Below, piece by piece: positions 47,116 to 57,077 of a stretch of DNA of 64,000 nt. Origin of the DNA: Bradyrhizobium sp. sBnM-33. GTDB lineage: Bacteria; Pseudomonadota; Alphaproteobacteria; Rhizobiales; Xanthobacteraceae. The notes beneath the pieces were generated by a model. The model had not been told where the DNA came from. It saw only the letters and a list, made by a program, of their open reading frames with translations, and searched no databases. The position numbers and the translations under genes are program-made. Position 1 is the stretch's first letter; each line of letters starts with the position of its first letter. Location of the stretch: contig NZ_CP136624.1 in assembly GCF_032917945.1 (NCBI RefSeq), positions 2,046,001 through 2,110,000 on the forward strand. The letters run 5' to 3'.

Positions 47116-47631
47116 GCACAAAACATACCACGGTTTGAAGCCGAAATCCTTTAATGCAGAGCCTGGTATGGCCGAAATTCTGCGTCTGAGCGGCAGAATC
47201 CTGGGACATCGTGCGCTCGAGCGGTACTGGGTGAAGCTCGCCCACGACTACTTTCGTGAGACGAACGGCCGCCGCGTGAGAGGCGATCTGAGCTTGGTTC
47301 GATTGCGCCATAGCTGGCATTGAAGCGGCTGCTGCGCATACGATCGCATCTGGCTTGATGCCGCCGATCGGTCCGAGAGAGTCGATAATGAGTTCGGACA
47401 AGTGCCTGTCCCGAGTTCGGACAAGCGCCCTATGAGGCGTCTATGGCAGGGCGATGACCACGAGATTATCGATCCGGCCGACCGACTGGTAGCGCGGGCG
47501 ATCGAGACGCGGTCAAATACAGCGCTTGAGCGCGCCGCGCACCAGGAAAAGCCTCTCACCGAGCGAGATATTGCCGCCGCGATCGCCCGTCGATCAGCCG
47601 GCGTTGAAGACTGCGGCCCCGGCGACAATCA
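47116..47631 (+). other. No confidently assigned gene
   Basis: Frames exist on both strands (plus 47402-47638, minus 47072-47401) with ordinary composition but no family match I can make. The plus frame overlaps the 3' end of ggt. Confidence 0.4.
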
Positions 47632-49218
47632 TCAGTAACCGAGAGCGCAGCCGTCCTTGCGCGGATCTGAGCCACCGATGAGCGTGCCCTTGTCCCAGTC
47701 GATCCAGATCGCCTGTCCTCCGCCCAGAGGTGACAGCAGGTTGATCGTCTTGTGCCCGATCTTTTTGAGGCCCTCAACAACTGCAGCCGGAACCCCCTGT
47801 TCGAGCTGATAAACGCCCTCATAATGAAGGCCGCGCGGCATATCGATTGCTTCCTGCACATCGCAGCCATAGTCCAGCAGATTCGTCAGCACGTGTACCT
47901 GACCGACGGGCTGGTATTGCCCGCCCATCACGCCATATGGCATCACGGCGCGGCCATTCTTGGTGACGAGGCAGGGGATGAGCGTGTGCAGTGGCCGCTT
48001 TCCGCCCGCAATGCAATTGGGATGACCCGGCTGGACGCGGAACCCGCCGGCACGATTTTGCAGGAGGATGCCAGTTCTGTTCGAGACGATCGCAGATCCG
48101 AACTGATGCGCGATCGAGCTGATAAATGAGCACGCGTTGAGATCCCTGTCGACTACAGTGATGTAGACCGTCGAAGGATTCATCGGGGGAGCCGCATTGG
48201 GCAGATCGAGCAGCCCATCCATCCTTATCTTGCTGATATAGTCTTCAGCGAATTCCTTCACGAGGATCCTCGCCACGTCCACTTTGACATGCGCGGGATC
48301 GGCCACATTCTCCTCGCGCATCATAAAAGCGATCCGCGCGGCCTCCGCTTCAAGATGGAAACGCTCGACACTGAGGGGGCCGTATCTCATCAGATCAAAT
48401 CGCGACAGAATATTGAGCATCACCAGCATGGTGATCCCGGGCCCGTTCGGCGGACATTGCCAGACATCGAAGTCCTTGTAGCCGGTGCCAATCGGCGATG
48501 TCACCTCGGTCGTATGCGTGGCAAAGTCTTCCAGCGTGTGCAGGCCGCCAATACCGCGTAGCGTCTCCACCATATCGGCTGCGATCTCGCCAGTATAGAA
48601 CGCATCGCGACCTTTCGCTGCAATTGCCCGCAAGGTCTTGCCGAGTTCGGGCTGGCGGATCACGTCGCCGGCGACCGCAGGATTGCCGTTCGGTAGGAGA
48701 TAGCGACCTGTGTTGGTGCCTTTCTTCAGCTTCTCGAACTGGTTCTTCCAATCGAACGCGACACGCGGCGCAACGACATACCCCTCTTCGGCGGCCTTGA
48801 TCGCGGGTTCTAGCAGACGGTCGAGACCGAACCTGCCATGAGCGCGCACGATCGTCTCCCACGCATCGATTGCACCTGGTATGCTGACCGCATGTGCCGA
48901 GGTCAGTGGCACCGCGTGCATGCCGCGCTCCAGATACCAGTCCGCGTTCGCAACCTTCGGCGCACGGCCTGAGCCGTTATACGCAAAAATCTTGCCCTCG
49001 CTGCGCGGCTGGATCAAGGCAAAGCAGTCGCCGCCAATACCGGTCGCCTGCGGCTCGATCACGCCTAATAGGGCGCAGGCTGCGACCGCCGCATCAACTG
49101 CAGTGCCGCCCTCCTTGAGTACTTCGAGCGCTGCGAACGCGGCTTGCGGATGCGACGTCGCCACCATGGCGTTCCGGGAATGGACCGTGGAGCGGCCGGC
49201 CAGATGAAAATTCCTCAT
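47632..49218 (-). CDS. ggt: Gamma-glutamyltransferase family protein
   Basis: 528 residues as a single proenzyme, the usual length. The family cleaves itself before a Thr that becomes the nucleophile; the matching site is NPSTVYITVVDRDLNACS. Other blocks: AAVAACALLGVIEPQATGIG, GYKDFDVWQCPPNGPGITML and AVMPYGVMGGQYQPVGQVHV. It transfers or hydrolyses gamma-glutamyl groups of glutathione and related amides. No signal peptide is visible, unlike periplasmic Ggt, so it may be cytoplasmic. ATG 49218 is preferred over a GTG at 49227. Confidence 0.88.
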   Translation of the reverse strand: MRNFHLAGRSTVHSRNAMVATSHPQAAFAALEVLKEGGTAVDAAVAACALLGVIEPQATGIGGDCFALIQPRSEGKIFAYNGSGRAPKVANADWYLERGMHAVPLTSAHAVSIPGAIDAWETIVRAHGRFGLDRLLEPAIKAAEEGYVVAPRVAFDWKNQFEKLKKGTNTGRYLLPNGNPAVAGDVIRQPELGKTLRAIAAKGRDAFYTGEIAADMVETLRGIGGLHTLEDFATHTTEVTSPIGTGYKDFDVWQCPPNGPGITMLVMLNILSRFDLMRYGPLSVERFHLEAEAARIAFMMREENVADPAHVKVDVARILVKEFAEDYISKIRMDGLLDLPNAAPPMNPSTVYITVVDRDLNACSFISSIAHQFGSAIVSNRTGILLQNRAGGFRVQPGHPNCIAGGKRPLHTLIPCLVTKNGRAVMPYGVMGGQYQPVGQVHVLTNLLDYGCDVQEAIDMPRGLHYEGVYQLEQGVPAAVVEGLKKIGHKTINLLSPLGGGQAIWIDWDKGTLIGGSDPRKDGCALGY

Positions 49219-50137
49219 TCGGATCACTTAACCGTTATTTGACGAAGGGCGACCCTACGTACGGGATCGACCGCGCGGATTTTTCGCGTTCTGTGCGTGT
49301 GGGCGAAGAAAAAAGGCGCAAACGCATGATTCGGCGGGGGTAACACAGCAATGTCGGCCTCCGGGCAATGCGTGAGCCTCAATTGCGATGGCCGCCTTTA
49401 CGCCATTCATTGCAAACGTCGTCTTTGACCAATCTGAATGCGTCAATGCCAGGTGAACAACCCGGAATCTTCGATGCTGCGACCGGTCGTTCACTACCCA
49501 AATCAGCCTCCCGGTGATCAAGCCGATGGCCCTTTCACTTGAACCGTTGCCTTCAGATGACGTTGGCGTGCCTTGCAGGGCCAAGAGCAGTTGCGCATTC
49601 GATCGGGTTGACTTCAGCGGTGAAGTTCTGCGCCAAAGGCGAGAATTGGCCGGATGTATGCGCGCCATCGCAGGTAGTTTGCCGATTTTCGTCTTTCTGA
49701 GCGGGTAGTCTTGGGCGGCGCCCGATCAAACGGCGCGGGTGAAGGGGGCTAATCGAATGGGGCGGACCCGGTTACAGCTTTCCTGTGGGCGGGAAGGCAG
49801 TGATTCGATAGGTCAATCATCAGCCTCTTGATGTCGGCACCTGCGCGGAAATCACATAGCGCGGAAGCTGGTGGTGCCAGGCGGCTGCGCGACGGATATG
49901 CCCGTATGCGTAACGAACCCGTCTCGCCGCATGCGGACTCTTGTGCGCTCTCATCTCCAATTCCTTCCCTGCTCGGTGTCCAGCCAGAGAGGCAAAATCC
50001 CGATCGGGGGCTTCGCCTGGTCAGCCGAGCCAATTGTGAACGACCAAAGCGGCGATTTTCATCGCTACAACTGAGTAAACGCAGGTCATCAGATGTAACC
50101 CTGCAAGACCGAACGATGGAGCAAACGGAGACTTGAT
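49219..50137 (+). other. Long divergent intergenic region without recognisable gene
   Basis: About 900 bases between the divergent ggt and amidase genes. Open frames (for example minus 49255-49668) have no motif. The last bases hold the GGAG of the amidase gene. Promoters for both genes probably lie here but I cannot point to one. Confidence 0.5.
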
Positions 50138-51553
50138 GTGCAAAACTTGATCCGCGAGAGTGCGTGCGGTGTCATCGAGAAGCTGAAAGGCGGCGAGGTG
50201 ACGCCACTCGATCTCTTGGACGTGCTAGAAAGACGGATTGCCGAGATCGACGGCAAAGTCAACGCGTTGCCGATCTTGTGTTTCGATCGCGCGCGCGAGC
50301 ACGCCATGGCGCTGATGAAACGGGCCGTCGCGGAGCGCGGCCTTCTGGCGGGGCTGCCGGTGCCGATCAAGGATCTCACCGACGTCGCTGGCGTGCGCAA
50401 CACTTTGGGTTCACCGATCTTCAAGAATAACGTCCCGGCCCGCTCGGACATCCTGGTCGAGCGACTGGAGGAGAACGGTGGCGTGGTCTACGCCAAATCG
50501 AACACCCCGGAATTCGGCGCTGGCGCCAACACCTTCAACGAGGTGTTCGGCGCAACGCTCAATCCGTGGGATACGTCGCGCTCCGCCGCCGGTTCTTCGG
50601 GCGGCGCGGCGGTCGCGCTGGCCACCGGTATGGCGTGGCTTGCCCATGGCTCGGACATGGGCGGCTCGACGCGCAATCCGGCGAGCTTTTGCAGCGTGGT
50701 GGGGCTGCGGACCAGTATCGGTCGGGTTGCTCATACACCCAAATTCAAAGTCGACCGGAACCTCGGCTTGCCGGGACCGATGGCGCGCAATGTCGAAGAT
50801 CTCGCGCTGCTGTTGGATGCGATGAGCGGCGAACACCCCGCTGACCCGCTCTCGCTGCCGAAGCTGCCCCATTCCTTCTTATCGGCCGCACGCTCAGGGA
50901 AAGGACCAAAGCGCGTGGCCTATTCGCCCGACCTCGGCATCACGCCGGTGGATCCGCAGGTGGCTGCGATCACTCGCAAAGCCGCTGCGCGATTTGCGGA
51001 AGGGGGTGCAATCGTCGAAGAAGCCCATCCCGATTTTCGCGAGGCACACGAGTGCTTCCATGTGTTGCGCGCCTTTGACTTCGCGGTCAGCAAGGCAGCG
51101 CTGTTGCGCAAGCATCGCGAGCTGCTGAAACCCGAGATCATCTGGAACATCGAAGAAGGGCTGAAACTCACCGTGGAGCAGATCGAGCGCGCTGAAACCC
51201 AGCGCACTGCCATGACAGAACGCGCGCTGGAGTTTTTCAAAACCTACGATCTGCTGTTGACGCCCGCGACAATCGTCGAACCTTTCCCGGTGCAAGAGCG
51301 CTATGTCACCGAATGCGCCGGCAAGAGGTTCGACAACTACGTGGAATGGCTCGCCATCGCCTACGCGATCACGCTGGCCTGCTGCCCGGCGCTGTCACTG
51401 CCGTGCGGCTTCACCAGCTCCGGCTTGCCGGTCGGATTGCAAATGGTGGCCGCACCACGCGGCGAGGCTCAGCTGCTCGCTGGCGCCAAAATGCTCGAGG
51501 ATATTCTAGGCTTGCGTGATGCCACGCCGATCGAGCCGCGGGAACCAAGGTAG
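50138..51553 (+). CDS. Amidase (amidase signature family)
   Basis: 471 residues, complete. The Ser-cis-Ser-Lys triad is visible: Lys in LLAGLPVPIKDLTDVAGV, and the serines in RSAAGSSGGAAVALATGM with GSDMGGSTRNPASFC. It hydrolyses an amide to acid and ammonia; the substrate cannot be deduced. GTG 50138 is chosen for the GGAG 8-12 bases upstream and the match of the N-terminal helix. The 24 bases after the stop lead into a (CT)32 tract. The neighbours (ggt, formamidase, M20 peptidase) also act on amide bonds. Confidence 0.9.
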   Translation: MQNLIRESACGVIEKLKGGEVTPLDLLDVLERRIAEIDGKVNALPILCFDRAREHAMALMKRAVAERGLLAGLPVPIKDLTDVAGVRNTLGSPIFKNNVPARSDILVERLEENGGVVYAKSNTPEFGAGANTFNEVFGATLNPWDTSRSAAGSSGGAAVALATGMAWLAHGSDMGGSTRNPASFCSVVGLRTSIGRVAHTPKFKVDRNLGLPGPMARNVEDLALLLDAMSGEHPADPLSLPKLPHSFLSAARSGKGPKRVAYSPDLGITPVDPQVAAITRKAAARFAEGGAIVEEAHPDFREAHECFHVLRAFDFAVSKAALLRKHRELLKPEIIWNIEEGLKLTVEQIERAETQRTAMTERALEFFKTYDLLLTPATIVEPFPVQERYVTECAGKRFDNYVEWLAIAYAITLACCPALSLPCGFTSSGLPVGLQMVAAPRGEAQLLAGAKMLEDILGLRDATPIEPREPR

Positions 51554-51573
51554 CCTATGGGGGAGCGATTTCA

Positions 51574-51645
<72 letters not shown>

Positions 51646-51693
51646 CGACCTTGCAGGCTTCGTCGGTCACTTCTCGAGCGGGATTGGCCGTCG

Positions 51694-51895
51694 ATGATGG
51701 CCGAACGCAACGACACAATTGCGGTTTTGGGTTGCGGGCTCATTGGCCAGAGGTGGCCGGTCCTGTTTTCTGCGTACGGTTATGATGTCGTCGGCTGGGA
51801 CTCTACGCCCGAGCCGCTTTCGGTCATGCAAGAATCGATTGCTCGGTGTCGTGATCAGATTCGCATCGCGTCAGCGTCCCGTTTGAAGGAGGGCG
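51694..51895 (+). pseudogene. 3-hydroxyacyl-CoA dehydrogenase-like protein, N-terminal stub
   Basis: ATG 51694: DTIAVLGCGLIGQRWPVLFS and AYGYDVVGWDSTPEPL form the NAD-binding start of the 3-hydroxyacyl-CoA/L-carnitine dehydrogenase family. Similarity stops at about 51895 and the frame ends at 51912, so only about 65 of some 300 residues remain. The rest was deleted, joining it to an aldehyde dehydrogenase end. Confidence 0.75.
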
Positions 51896-51984
51896 TCAGG
51901 GACATGGAATGATGATCGAAGTCGAATTCGTTGCTGACAGGGCCACGCGACTTCCATTCGCGCCAGGCTCGAGCGCGCACCGCG

Positions 51985-52103
51985 GGCGTCGATTATCGTG
52001 TGCCTTTCGGGGGGCGGAAAGCGTCTTCCTACGGCGCTCGCGAGCAAGGGAAGCACGCACGCGAGTTCTACACGTCTTTAAAGACCATTTACGTCCGTCC
52101 GTA
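51985..52103 (+). pseudogene. Aldehyde dehydrogenase, C-terminal fragment
   Basis: The reading TAGVDYRVPFGGRKASSYGA, then REQGKHAREFYTSLKTIYV and a stop, is the C-terminal end of 2-oxoglutarate-semialdehyde type dehydrogenases (VPFGG-K-SS-G motif). The upstream part is missing. Confidence 0.7.
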
Positions 52104-52189
52104 GGAACAGAGATCCGGAGATTACATCAGCGTCGCAGGGCTGGTTCTTGATGTCGCGCCGCGCAGCTTCGCTCACGAGGAGGAAACAA

Positions 52190-53155
52190 GTGCAGAGATT
52201 ATCTAAAGAAAAAGCCGTCGTTATCGACTTTGGAGCTCACCTGAAGCCGCAGTTGCAGGTCGAGCCTGGCGAGTCGTTCGTTGTAGAAACACTGGACAAT
52301 TTCTGGGACTTGTTAGGCGATGCAGGCTCGGTCCCGGACCTCAAGCACCCGCGGATCAGGGCACAGCAGTATCCTCGCGTTAATCCCGTCGCTGGGCCCG
52401 TCTACCTGAATGGCGCCGAACCCGGCGACACAATCGTCGTGAACCTGGAAAAGATCGATGTGCGCGACTGGGGATGGACTGGCACGGTGCAGGGCATGGG
52501 CCGCCTGACGGGATTAAGCTATCTAGCCGATATCGATGTCGATTTCTCAACGGTTATCAGCCATGTGCCAGGACCTTCCGGCACGCTTGCTGACGGCACG
52601 GCCGTGATGAATGTAGGGAGAGAGGTTCGCTGGCCTCTTGCGCCCTTTCTGGGTACGATCCTCACTGCACCGGAACGGGGAATTGAGAATACCCTGAAGT
52701 CGCAGGGGCCGTGGGGTGGCAATATCGACGTCCGCGATGTCTGTGCGGGAAGCAGGATTTATATGAATTCAGCTCACCCTGGCGGGCTGCTATTCTTCGG
52801 AGACGTGCATGCCTCCCAAGGCGACTCCGAACTGACGGGTAATGCCAATGAAACTGCTGCTGAGGTGACGGCCTCGATGAGGCTCCTGAAAGGCAGATCG
52901 GTCCCGGGAGTAATCAGGATCGAAAAACCTCACTCTCTGATCCAGGTTGACTCGGCCCGAAACTCGGGAAGTTCCGAACGCGCAATCACCAACTGCTTCG
53001 TGAATATGATTCGGTGGTTGGTCGATGACTTCGGGATGAGCAAGCGGGAAGCCTATCTACATATGTCGGCCAATTCACTTGTCCGGGTGAATGTGTACCA
53101 AGCGACCGGCACTACTTTCGTCTGCGGCGTCGAATTTCCCAAACAATGTCTATGA
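52190..53155 (+). CDS. Acetamidase/formamidase family protein
   Basis: 321 residues. FmdA/AmdA proteins release ammonia from formamide, acetamide or related amides. Visible family blocks: RVNPVAGPVYLNGAEPGDTI, GGNIDVRDVCAGSRIYMNSA and GGLLFFGDVHASQGDSELTG. GTG 52190 follows GAGGAGG at good spacing; a longer frame starts at 52148 without such a site. Its position beside amidase and aldehyde dehydrogenase genes suggests amide catabolism. The gene looks complete. Confidence 0.87.
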   Translation: MQRLSKEKAVVIDFGAHLKPQLQVEPGESFVVETLDNFWDLLGDAGSVPDLKHPRIRAQQYPRVNPVAGPVYLNGAEPGDTIVVNLEKIDVRDWGWTGTVQGMGRLTGLSYLADIDVDFSTVISHVPGPSGTLADGTAVMNVGREVRWPLAPFLGTILTAPERGIENTLKSQGPWGGNIDVRDVCAGSRIYMNSAHPGGLLFFGDVHASQGDSELTGNANETAAEVTASMRLLKGRSVPGVIRIEKPHSLIQVDSARNSGSSERAITNCFVNMIRWLVDDFGMSKREAYLHMSANSLVRVNVYQATGTTFVCGVEFPKQCL

Positions 53156-53243
53156 AACAGCGTGGCATCGCTCCCTGACAGAATTAGGGTATGCATAAGG
53201 TCGACAACTCAAGAATACATGCGATCAAAAGGACAGAAGCGGG

Positions 53244-53720
53244 TCAATCATCGGACGGAGCCTCAATGGGAATGGCAAAGCCCGTTTTCACACGGTCCAT
53301 TATGACCATGGTCTTAAACCCCTTGATGTCCGAGTTCTCATAAAAGAATCGCCGCGTGAACTGCTCATAATCCTCCATGGTACGGGCAGTAATGTAGAGG
53401 ACGAAATCAGCGTCGCCAGTGACGTAGAATCCATTGACGACCTCAGTTGACCATTTGATGGCCTTCTTGAACTTGTCGATGATGTCTGAACGCTCTCGCT
53501 CTAGGCTCACCAGCACAAGCATCTGAATAGGCCTTCCGACCGCCCTCGCCGAAACGATCGAGACATCGGCTTCAATGATTCGCTCCGAGCGAAGTCTCTT
53601 CAGCCGCCGTTGACACGCGGTAGCAGAAAGCCCGGCCATTTCGCCGATTACATCGGAAGTCAGACGGTTATTCTTCTGCACGATCTCGAGGATCCTGGCG
53701 TCTATCCGGTCGTATTTCAT
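53244..53720 (-). CDS. Lrp/AsnC-family transcriptional regulator
   Basis: 158 residues from ATG 53720 (MKYDRIDARILEIVQ); an open extension to 53813 lacks similarity. The N-terminal helix-turn-helix is SDVIGEMAGLSATACQRRLK and the C-terminal ligand-binding (RAM) domain includes VNGFYVTGDADFVLYI. Lrp-type proteins sense amino acids and act as multimers. It is divergent from the aldehyde dehydrogenase-aminotransferase pair, the typical arrangement for a local regulator of those genes. Confidence 0.88.
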   Translation of the reverse strand: MKYDRIDARILEIVQKNNRLTSDVIGEMAGLSATACQRRLKRLRSERIIEADVSIVSARAVGRPIQMLVLVSLERERSDIIDKFKKAIKWSTEVVNGFYVTGDADFVLYITARTMEDYEQFTRRFFYENSDIKGFKTMVIMDRVKTGFAIPIEAPSDD

Positions 53721-53855
53721 GATTGGGCTCCAGCCTTCAGGTGCATTCCATCGCAAAGTGCATGTGCGTTGCAGGAAATCATCCGGGTGACGGACAAATG
53801 CGACGCAAATCAATGTCCATTATCACTATCCTGAATGCATGGGAAATTTCAACAA

Positions 53856-55391
53856 ATGACCGTGCGGGACCCGCAAATGGCGTTTCAAACGACTCGGCAA
53901 AAAAGTCCGCACCCGGTCGGTCTTGCTACCAGGTGCCTGCAAAACCTGCGCCGTCGCGATTTTCTCGCGGGCGGGGCGCTCGTCGACGGCCACTGGGTGA
54001 CCGGCGGAGAGCGAGACCTTGTGATCGATCCCGCAACTGGGGAGGAGATCGCGGATGTTGCTCGTTGCGCCGCCGCAGAGATGGAAGTGGCGATCGCCGC
54101 AGCTGAGCGGTCCTTTCCGGCTTGGCGAGAATTATTGCCAGCAAGGAGAGGGGCGATCCTTAGGTCTTGGGCCTCATTGATGCTCGAGCACGCGGAAGAG
54201 CTCGCCATCCTGGTAACGAGCGAACAGGGCAAGCCCCTCGCCGAGGCGCGCCACGAAATCGCGTACGGTGCTGGCTTTCTTGAGTGGTTCGCAGCAGAGG
54301 GGGAGCGCGCATACGGAGAGACGATCCCAAGCCACAAGGTTGGAAGTCTGCTTCAAGTGCGAATGCAGCCAATAGGTGTCGCCGCGGCGATCACGCCGTG
54401 GAATTTCCCTGTCGCCATGATTACACGAAAGGCAGGGGCGGCTCTTGCTGCCGGTTGTCCGATCATCGTGAAGCCTGCTCCCGAAACTCCACTGTCTGCG
54501 CTCGCTCTTGCCAGGCTGGCCGAGGAGGCCGGGTTCCCGCCCGGCGTGTTTCAAGTGCTCGTCGGTAATCCGATCGAGCTTTCGGCGCCATTGCTGAAGG
54601 ACAGAAGAATACGCGCTCTTTCGTTTACGGGTTCTACGGAGGTCGGTCGTCTGCTTCTTGAGGGGGCAGCCGAGAGCATCAAGAAGGTGTCGCTAGAGTT
54701 GGGCGGTCATGCCCCTTTTCTGGTCTTCGACGACGTCGATCTTGAGAAAGCCGTCAAGGGCGCGATGGCAGCAAAGTTTGCTACGTCTGGTCAGGATTGT
54801 TTGGCTGCTAACCGCATCTACGTGCAAAGAAGCATCTATAGCGGCTTCGTTGACGCGTTTGCTGCGGCGATGGGCCAACTCAAAGTCGGGCATGGTCTGG
54901 AGCCTGCAACGGATATCGGGCCAATGACCAAGTTATCGGTCGCAAATAAATGCAGGTCCCACATCGATGATGCGATCAAGAAGGGAGCTCGAGCCGTCTC
55001 GGCGAAGCCGGGCGTAAGCTTGGGTGCCAACTTCGTTGCTCCGACGCTGCTTAGCGAGGTCACTGAGGACATGCTCATCGCTCGCGAGGAAACCTTCGGC
55101 CCTGTCGCAGCTATACTTCCCTTCGATTCTGAAGAGGAGGTCATCGCCCGAGCTAACGCTAACGAAATGGGGCTGGCTGGGTACATCTACACGGACAGCC
55201 TACGTCGGGCGATGCGACTTTCTGAGCAAATCGAGTGCGGCATGCTCGGTATCAATACAGCTTCATTCACCGGGCCGCCCATTCCGTTCGGGGGTTGGAA
55301 GCAATCTGGGCTCGGTCGCGAAGGGTCGCGACACGGCTTGGCGGAATACATGGAACTAAAATACGTTTGCTTCGGCGATCTGGCGGCCTAG
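53856..55391 (+). CDS. gabD: NAD(P)-dependent aldehyde dehydrogenase (succinate-semialdehyde type)
   Basis: 511 residues from ATG 53856; an ATG 21 bases upstream is also possible, and conserved sequence starts only about residue 35. Key motifs: AAITPWNFPVAMITRKAGAA (cofactor), ALSFTGSTEVGRLLLEGA, catalytic Glu in SLELGGHAPFLVF and catalytic Cys in SGQDCLAANRIYV, with PPIPFGGWKQSGLGREG at the end. It matches GabD-type enzymes that oxidise succinate semialdehyde. Together with the following class III aminotransferase it suggests degradation of GABA or a similar omega-amino acid; the substrate is inferred. Confidence 0.88.
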   Translation: MTVRDPQMAFQTTRQKSPHPVGLATRCLQNLRRRDFLAGGALVDGHWVTGGERDLVIDPATGEEIADVARCAAAEMEVAIAAAERSFPAWRELLPARRGAILRSWASLMLEHAEELAILVTSEQGKPLAEARHEIAYGAGFLEWFAAEGERAYGETIPSHKVGSLLQVRMQPIGVAAAITPWNFPVAMITRKAGAALAAGCPIIVKPAPETPLSALALARLAEEAGFPPGVFQVLVGNPIELSAPLLKDRRIRALSFTGSTEVGRLLLEGAAESIKKVSLELGGHAPFLVFDDVDLEKAVKGAMAAKFATSGQDCLAANRIYVQRSIYSGFVDAFAAAMGQLKVGHGLEPATDIGPMTKLSVANKCRSHIDDAIKKGARAVSAKPGVSLGANFVAPTLLSEVTEDMLIAREETFGPVAAILPFDSEEEVIARANANEMGLAGYIYTDSLRRAMRLSEQIECGMLGINTASFTGPPIPFGGWKQSGLGREGSRHGLAEYMELKYVCFGDLAA

Positions 55392-55401
55392 GAGAAACAA
55401 T

Positions 55402-56802
55402 ATGATCGACATCAAGACCATTGCTGAACGGGATCGCTCGAGTGTTCTCCATCCTTTCACTCAGCTCAAGGATTTCGCCACTGGTAAGATCGGTGACCCG
55501 ACGATCGTTACGGGCGGAAAAGGCATTTGTATCAAGGACGCAGAGGGACGCAGTTACATCGACGGCTTCGCCGGCCTTTATTGTGTAAACATCGGCTACG
55601 GCCGTACGGAGGTAGCCGAAGCCATCGCGCGTCAGGCATACAGCTTGGCATACTACCACACATATGCGGCGCACACGACCGAAGAGCTGGCCACGCTCTC
55701 GGATCGTCTCGTGCGAATGGCGCCTGGTAAGCCAAGCAAAGTGTTCTTCGGCCTATCCGGGTCAGATGCCAACGAGACTCAAGCAAAGCTCGTCTGGTAT
55801 TACAACAATTTACGTGGTCAGCCTAAGAAGAAAAAGATCATCTCGCGCGAGCGCGGCTATCATGGCTGCTCGGTGATTTCCGGTTCGATGACTGGGATGT
55901 CATTCTACCACGATCACATGGACCTTCCTTTCCCGGGCATTTTGCACACAGGCGCACCGCATCACTATTGGGGCGCTGAGCCAGGCGAGACGGAAGAGGA
56001 CTTTTCTCGCCGGCGTGCCGCCGAGCTCGAAGAGCTAATCGTGCGAGAGGGTCCGGAAACAATCGGTGCTTTCATTGCTGAGCCGGTGCTAGGCACCGGT
56101 GGCATTACGCCGCCGCCGGCGGGTTATTGGCGTGAAGTTCAGGCCGTACTAAGTCGCTATGATGTCCTTCTGATTGCCGATGAGGTAATTTGTGGATTCG
56201 GTCGGACCGGCGCGGACTTCGGAAGCACGCTGTACGGGATAAAGCCGGATCTTGTGACAGTCGCCAAAGGGCTGACATCCGGCTACATGCCGCTCTCGGG
56301 AGCCATCGTTGGTGAGAGAGTTTACAGGGTGATGGAGGAGGCTGCCGATCGCGTCGGCGCGTTCTCGCATGGATATACCTATTCGGGCCATCCGATTGCG
56401 GCAGCCGCAGCTAATGCCGTTCTCGATATAGTCGAGAAGGAACGGCTGACCGACCGGGCCAGAACAGTCGGTGCGCACTTTCAGAAGCGACTCATAGAAC
56501 GGTTTTCGCAACTGGAAATCGTCGGAGAAGTTCGCGGCGTGGGCTTACTCGGCGCAATCGAATATGTTTCGGATCGCCAGTCGAAACGGCGATTTGATCC
56601 GGAGCTGAAGGTCGGCGCCCGCATCTCGAAAGCTGCTCGTGATCGCGGGCTTATTGCACGAGCGATGCCGCATGGAGACATTCTCGGTTTTGCTCCGCCT
56701 CTCGTTGTATCCGAAGCCGAGATTGATGAGATCGTTGACCTAGCATATCAAGCAACCAAACAAGTAATGGACGAACTCGCAAAGGAATCGGCAATCTCGT
56801 GA
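55402..56802 (+). CDS. Class III (omega) aminotransferase
   Basis: 466 residues, PLP-dependent. Motifs: SGSDANETQAKLVWYYNN (phosphate-binding), RERGYHGCSVISGSMTG, LLIADEVICGFGRTG with the cofactor Asp, and the Schiff-base Lys in LVTVAKGLTSGYMPLSG. It resembles omega-amino acid/GABA:pyruvate aminotransferases. ATG 55402 follows AGGAGAA and is 10 bases after the dehydrogenase stop, so the two are cotranscribed. The stop overlaps a GTG of a 65-codon frame that runs to 56996. Confidence 0.9.
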   Translation: MIDIKTIAERDRSSVLHPFTQLKDFATGKIGDPTIVTGGKGICIKDAEGRSYIDGFAGLYCVNIGYGRTEVAEAIARQAYSLAYYHTYAAHTTEELATLSDRLVRMAPGKPSKVFFGLSGSDANETQAKLVWYYNNLRGQPKKKKIISRERGYHGCSVISGSMTGMSFYHDHMDLPFPGILHTGAPHHYWGAEPGETEEDFSRRRAAELEELIVREGPETIGAFIAEPVLGTGGITPPPAGYWREVQAVLSRYDVLLIADEVICGFGRTGADFGSTLYGIKPDLVTVAKGLTSGYMPLSGAIVGERVYRVMEEAADRVGAFSHGYTYSGHPIAAAAANAVLDIVEKERLTDRARTVGAHFQKRLIERFSQLEIVGEVRGVGLLGAIEYVSDRQSKRRFDPELKVGARISKAARDRGLIARAMPHGDILGFAPPLVVSEAEIDEIVDLAYQATKQVMDELAKESAIS

Positions 56803-57019
56803 GCGCGGATTGCTTGCCATCCCGGATCAACACCCGGAATCGGCAAAGAGAGGTCGCGATTTTCGATCAGGATCTCACCTCGCCGGGCGCACCAACCGGT
56901 TCCGTGACCAGCGAAAAAGCTGGGGTTGCCCCGCGCGGCCGCGCCAAGAAGCCGGACCTGTCAGTTCTCATGAAGGGCCATGAGCGATCCTCATAATTGG
57001 TACGCTCGCGCGCCGAGAT
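56803..57019 (+). other. Short coupled frame and worn 5' part of the M20 gene
   Basis: A GTG overlapping the aminotransferase stop opens 65 codons (to 56996) without recognised domain. Just before the IS66 end, RSRAEM followed by Ala in the sequence beyond the element resembles the Glu-Met-Ala block of M20 peptidases, so the interrupted peptidase probably began here. Confidence 0.4.
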
Positions 57020-57077
57020 GTACGCCTCCGGCGGCGGCCGCCTTGCGAAGTGGCTTGGGGACTAAGAACCTGTCTCT

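Noticed and set aside
47402..47638. 78-codon plus-strand frame
   Set aside because: Overlaps the end of ggt and has no identifiable domain or start signal.
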